DNA from: Mycobacterium sp. OAS707
GTDB taxonomy: Bacteria; Actinomycetota; Actinomycetes; Mycobacteriales; Mycobacteriaceae
Assembly: GCF_014873705.1 (NCBI RefSeq)
Contig: NZ_JADBDS010000005.1
Location: forward strand, 62,001 to 126,000
Length of the DNA stretch: 64,000 nt
Direction: 5' to 3'
The translations under genes and the position numbers were made by a program. Positions 60,974 through 64,000 of this stretch are shown here, in pieces. Under the pieces are notes generated by a model. The model was not told the DNA's origin. It saw only the letters and a list, made by a program, of their open reading frames with translations, and made no database searches. Each line of letters opens with the position of its first letter. The stretch's first letter is position 1.

Positions 60974-63750
60974 GAGGCGAGCACCCCGTCGAGGGCCATC
61001 AGCGCCGAAAGTGCGTGGTGAACGTAGTCGGTGCGCACCTCGCTGGAGGTCAGTGAGCTTCGCACGCCTCCCAGCGCCCAATCCGCATTCGGCAGCACTG
61101 CGGCGTCACGGTCTTGATAAACCAGCCGATCCAGAAACCGCACCCCCGCTCGTGCAGCGCGCCGGTAGCGCGCCTCGCGCTCGCCGTCGCCGTCGCTGTC
61201 GGCGGCCGCGCGGACCGCGGCGATTCCTTCTAGATACAAAGCGGTTGTGGCGCCCGGTGTGTCGGGTTGGTGGTCGTTGAGGAAGGCACCGGTTTTGTCG
61301 GACTGGAATGTCAACGCCCAGTCGGCGATTTCGTAGGCGAACTTCCACAGCACCACGTCATCGAGCACACTGGCCCACACCACGAAGGCTTGCATCAGCC
61401 AAGCAACCGCTCCCCAGGAATGGTTCTGCCGGAAGCGCATCCGGTAGTAGCGCAGGGCGCGGTCGATGTCAGGGCAGCGCGGTGCGCACACGCCACGCTG
61501 CGCCGCGACCGCTAACGCAAGCAAGGCTTGGCCGGGCGCGTAGTCCTGATATGCCGCAATGTCGGTGTCGCGGTGAGTGGCGAATCGGCCGTGGCAGTCG
61601 ATGCGCGACCACAGGTTCTCCAGCATCGTCTCATCAACCGGCACACCGGATTCCAGCTGTGCCAGGACGACGAACGCCACCTCAGAGATCGTCGCAGGCT
61701 GGTCATCGACTTGCACCCAGCCACCGTCGACCACATGCTTCTGCAGCCGGTTCAGGTCGTCGATGCATTGCTCGGTCAGACCGGCACGCGCCTTGATCCA
61801 CGCGCCGTAGGCGAACCGCGCCGGATGCATGCCGGTCCGCAGCCGATCGGCGAACACCTCGTATCGGTTGACGGGGTCACCGGACGGGTCGTGCACCCTT
61901 ACGGTGTAGCTGGTAAGAAGTTCACGCAGGCGCGCTGCGTCGACATCTTCAGCACCGACAGGTAGGCCGGCTTGCATCCGGTGCACTCCGGCGGCATCGG
62001 CCAGCCAGCTCGCACAGTCGTAACGCGTCCAGTAATACGGGGGCCGGGTGATGCCCGCCTTGTCGATCACCTCGTTGACATAGCCCTGCGGGGTGAGGTT
62101 GTGGGTCATCGCCACAGACGGCAGCAGGAACCCACGGCGGTGTCCCTGGCGCACGGCCAGCGCCTGATCGCCAAAACGCAACGGTCCGGTCACCCACTCG
62201 GGTGCAGCCGCCCCGATCTCGTGCTGGTTGGCGAGCAGTGAGACGCTTACCGCGATCTGCGCGTCGGCCGCCGGGCCGGCGAAACGTTCATCGGCCAGCG
62301 CCGCATCGGTGAACTCCGGCAACGACGCTGCGAGGTCACCGTTGAATCCCCCTGCGCAGCCCGCGATCGCACCGTTGGCGTAGACGGTGACGAACAGTCC
62401 GCAGATGTCATCGGGCAATGTGACGGGCTGCCCTGCTCCAGTCGCCCTCATCGCGTGCGCGCGTGCCTGCCGCGCCAGCTCCGTCGCGGCGTCGTGCGGC
62501 CAGGCAGCTCGTGGCGAATCGGGCGCGCCGGTCGGCTGCCATCTCACCCCGGGTTCGACGACCTTGACGACGTCGTGGCGATACAGGTGGTAGGGCTCGA
62601 GTTCGAACAACTGGGCGTTGCGCCGCGCGGCGTGCCAAAACTGTTGCCACTCATTGGCGATGCCGGGCATGCGCGGCAGGGCACCGCCCAGCTGGCTGTC
62701 GCGTTCGGTGCTGCGCACCACGATGCCGTAACGGTCGTTATCGAGTTCCCCGACGGTGCATTCTTCTAGCGCACCGAAGAAGGTGACCGCGATCGCGCAG
62801 TCGTTCAGGACTGCGTGCGGATCGCTGTGGCTGGCCGAAAGTTGTTGTGCCGTCTGCACAGCGGCGGTGACCACGTCGGTGCACGGTGTCCCCCTGGCTT
62901 CGCCCGGGAAGTGCCAGAACCCGTCGCGTGCGCAACGATCGTGTATGTCGGTGCGCCGACGCAGACTGATCCAGCAGCCACCGGCGGAGTCGTAGTCCGC
63001 GGCCAGGGTGTCCGGTGCCCGCAGCGCGCGGCCGGTGTTGAGGTATTCGGCAACCGCCTCGCGTGCCAGCACGGCGGGATGCAGGCCCTCGGGGGCGCGG
63101 CGAACCGCGGCGGCGAGCGCCACGGCGGTCTTCGTCGGGTTGGCGGGCGGCGGTTCTTCGCCGTCCATGTGCCGCATGAAGTCGGAGAAGATGTCGAAGA
63201 CGGCCGCCACCCGTAGTCCGCGCGCCTGCAGCTTCGCCACGCCCAGGTCGTAGCGGAAGCGGACCAAGCACACCGCTCCCTCGACTTGAAAACCCGCTTC
63301 CTCCAGTCGATCTGCGCACGTCCACGCGGAGAAACCTGAGCTGATGGAGTCGTCGATGATGACTACCGGTTCGCTGGGATCAAGTTTGCCTTCCATCAGC
63401 TTGCAAGACCCGTGCTTCTTGGCTTCTTTACGAACCAACGCGCCGCGGTAAAGACCGCCACCGCCCAGGATGCAGCCCTGCAGCAGAGGCACGCCGGTCA
63501 GACCGTAGGTCACCAATTGCCGACTCTCAAACGACTGCAGCACATCGAGCAGACAGCTGCTGGCCAGGTGCGCGCCTCGAGGTGTGAGGGTGACGGCCAG
63601 CGAGTCGAGCATCCACCGCGCGGACGAGCCGTCGCGCGACAACACCGGCTGCGAGGGTGTGCGGTGCAAGATGCCGTCAGTGCGAAGCATCTCGAGGAAT
63701 TCCGCGCGCTCGTCCTCGGTCGCCACTGACCGGCGCGCCGTTATCGCCAT
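60970..63750 (-). CDS. Fusion: phosphoribosyltransferase, two AMMECR1-like regions, alpha/alpha-toroid
   Basis: A 926-residue multidomain protein. Residues about 40-195 form a type I phosphoribosyltransferase with the PRPP loop VVIIDDSISSGFSA (129-142) and LVTYGLTGVPLLQG. Residues about 220-405 and 415-570 each resemble AMMECR1: the second reads GLFVTVYANGAIAGCAGGFN, AALADERF, AVSVSLLANQHEIG and GFLLPSVAMTHN; the first has CWISLRRR, LEECTVGELDNDRYGIVVRS and LPRMPGIANEWQQF. Residues about 575-926 are an alpha/alpha six-hairpin-like region (HSWGAVAWLMQAFVVWA). ATG at 63750 is 4 bp after the repeat protein stop. Role unknown. Confidence 0.82.
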   Translation of the reverse strand: MAITARRSVATEDERAEFLEMLRTDGILHRTPSQPVLSRDGSSARWMLDSLAVTLTPRGAHLASSCLLDVLQSFESRQLVTYGLTGVPLLQGCILGGGGLYRGALVRKEAKKHGSCKLMEGKLDPSEPVVIIDDSISSGFSAWTCADRLEEAGFQVEGAVCLVRFRYDLGVAKLQARGLRVAAVFDIFSDFMRHMDGEEPPPANPTKTAVALAAAVRRAPEGLHPAVLAREAVAEYLNTGRALRAPDTLAADYDSAGGCWISLRRRTDIHDRCARDGFWHFPGEARGTPCTDVVTAAVQTAQQLSASHSDPHAVLNDCAIAVTFFGALEECTVGELDNDRYGIVVRSTERDSQLGGALPRMPGIANEWQQFWHAARRNAQLFELEPYHLYRHDVVKVVEPGVRWQPTGAPDSPRAAWPHDAATELARQARAHAMRATGAGQPVTLPDDICGLFVTVYANGAIAGCAGGFNGDLAASLPEFTDAALADERFAGPAADAQIAVSVSLLANQHEIGAAAPEWVTGPLRFGDQALAVRQGHRRGFLLPSVAMTHNLTPQGYVNEVIDKAGITRPPYYWTRYDCASWLADAAGVHRMQAGLPVGAEDVDAARLRELLTSYTVRVHDPSGDPVNRYEVFADRLRTGMHPARFAYGAWIKARAGLTEQCIDDLNRLQKHVVDGGWVQVDDQPATISEVAFVVLAQLESGVPVDETMLENLWSRIDCHGRFATHRDTDIAAYQDYAPGQALLALAVAAQRGVCAPRCPDIDRALRYYRMRFRQNHSWGAVAWLMQAFVVWASVLDDVVLWKFAYEIADWALTFQSDKTGAFLNDHQPDTPGATTALYLEGIAAVRAAADSDGDGEREARYRRAARAGVRFLDRLVYQDRDAAVLPNADWALGGVRSSLTSSEVRTDYVHHALSALMALDGVLAS

Positions 63751-63754
63751 GCGA

Positions 63755-64000
63755 CTATTCGCGTTCGGGTGACTCCGGCGCGACTTCGACGACGGTCTCC
63801 GGTCCGGTTTCGCGGTCGGGACGTTCGGGCGCCACCTCTTGAATCGGTGGGCGGTGCGGATGGTGCCCGGGCCGATCCGGGGAGACTTCGACGATCTTCT
63901 CGGGTTTGTCCGGCTTGTCCGGATTGACTTCCGGATATGTCGGCCGCCCGGGATGCTGCGGGGCGACCTCGGGATGATGGCGGCCGGGCTCGTCAGGGGC
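63755..64000 (-). CDS. Repeat protein, candidate multi-core RiPP precursor (partial)
   Basis: The last 81 codons of a protein whose 5' end lies outside the window. It is hydrophilic, rich in Pro, Glu, Asp, Arg and His, without Cys, and built of repeats: EVAPQHPGRP, EVNPDKPDKP, EVSPDRPGHH, EVAPERPDRE and EVAPESPERE, with APDEPGRHHP before them as the end of a sixth. The unit is E-V-x-P-x-x-P-x-x-x with linkers of up to seven residues (TYP, EKIV, PHRPPIQ, TGPETVV). Stop TAG at 63755-63757 is 4 bp before the fusion gene. The position suggests it is the substrate of the radical SAM protein; it could also be a wall-spanning Pro-rich protein. Confidence 0.7.
   Translation of the reverse strand, partial: APDEPGRHHPEVAPQHPGRPTYPEVNPDKPDKPEKIVEVSPDRPGHHPHRPPIQEVAPERPDRETGPETVVEVAPESPERE

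Noticed and set aside
1..64000. tRNA, rRNA, CRISPR arrays, intact insertion sequences, origins
   Set aside because: I looked for typical patterns (TTCGAA-type T loops, regular spaced repeats, transposase motifs) and saw none convincing.

Overview
The window is high-GC actinobacterial DNA, almost certainly from a Mycobacterium/Mycolicibacterium-type organism. It carries a type VII secretion locus with PE, PPE and Esx substrates, a DUF732 exported protein, a mycofactocin-type short-chain dehydrogenase, F420-type enzymes, a WhiB protein and a PknF-like receptor kinase. I saw no tRNA, rRNA, CRISPR array or intact insertion sequence. Several broken genes mark it as accessory, rearranged DNA.

Layout. 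1-1.1 kb: a nitroreductase and a decayed aromatic hydroxylase. 1.1-10.4 kb (minus): three genes, two giant proteins I cannot place (1214 and 1375 aa) and a peptidoglycan-binding-type protein with an HExxH motif. 11.3-13.5 kb: a transmembrane Ser/Thr kinase with a duplicated extracellular domain. 13.7-14.0 kb: a DUF732 exported protein. 14.3-25.5 kb (minus): an ESX-2-like locus in the order PE, PPE, two Esx proteins, EspG, EccB, EspI-like ATPase, EccD, MycP, EccE, with no EccC or EccA. 25.8-30 kb: an LLM-family oxidoreductase, relics of a substrate-binding protein and a proline racemase, then an SDR and a LacI regulator with a well-formed operator.

30-51.9 kb is a catabolic and transport island. 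It has an APC permease, a seven-gene minus-strand operon (GMC oxidoreductase, OYE/FadH-type flavoenzyme, EamA exporter, HisD-like dehydrogenase, VOC protein, aspartase-family lyase, ThuA protein), a PucR regulator, a divergent acetolactate-synthase-like enzyme, and a complete Tat-lipoprotein peptide/opine-class ABC transporter. A WhiB protein and an aldo-keto reductase close it. The substrate is unknown; the lyase suggests a nitrogen compound, while the GMC, ThuA and aldo-keto reductase proteins would suit a sugar derivative. 52.1-55.5 kb: a P-loop kinase, a GH13 trehalose-synthase-like enzyme and a PPOX-family protein. 55.9-58.5 kb: small and damaged genes, including a catalytic-domain-less integrase, a beta-flower protein with compensating frameshifts, and an FAD monooxygenase whose start lies in the relic of an ABC-2 permease.

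The strongest candidate for an undescribed system is at 59.1-64.0 kb (minus). A repeat protein that runs off the window edge (five EV-x-P-x-x-P units) lies 4 bp upstream of a 926-aa fusion of a phosphoribosyltransferase, two AMMECR1-like regions and an alpha/alpha-toroid domain. The fusion overlaps by GTGA a radical SAM protein resembling the cobalamin-binding RiPP maturation C-methyltransferases. This looks like a RiPP-type cluster with a multi-core precursor.
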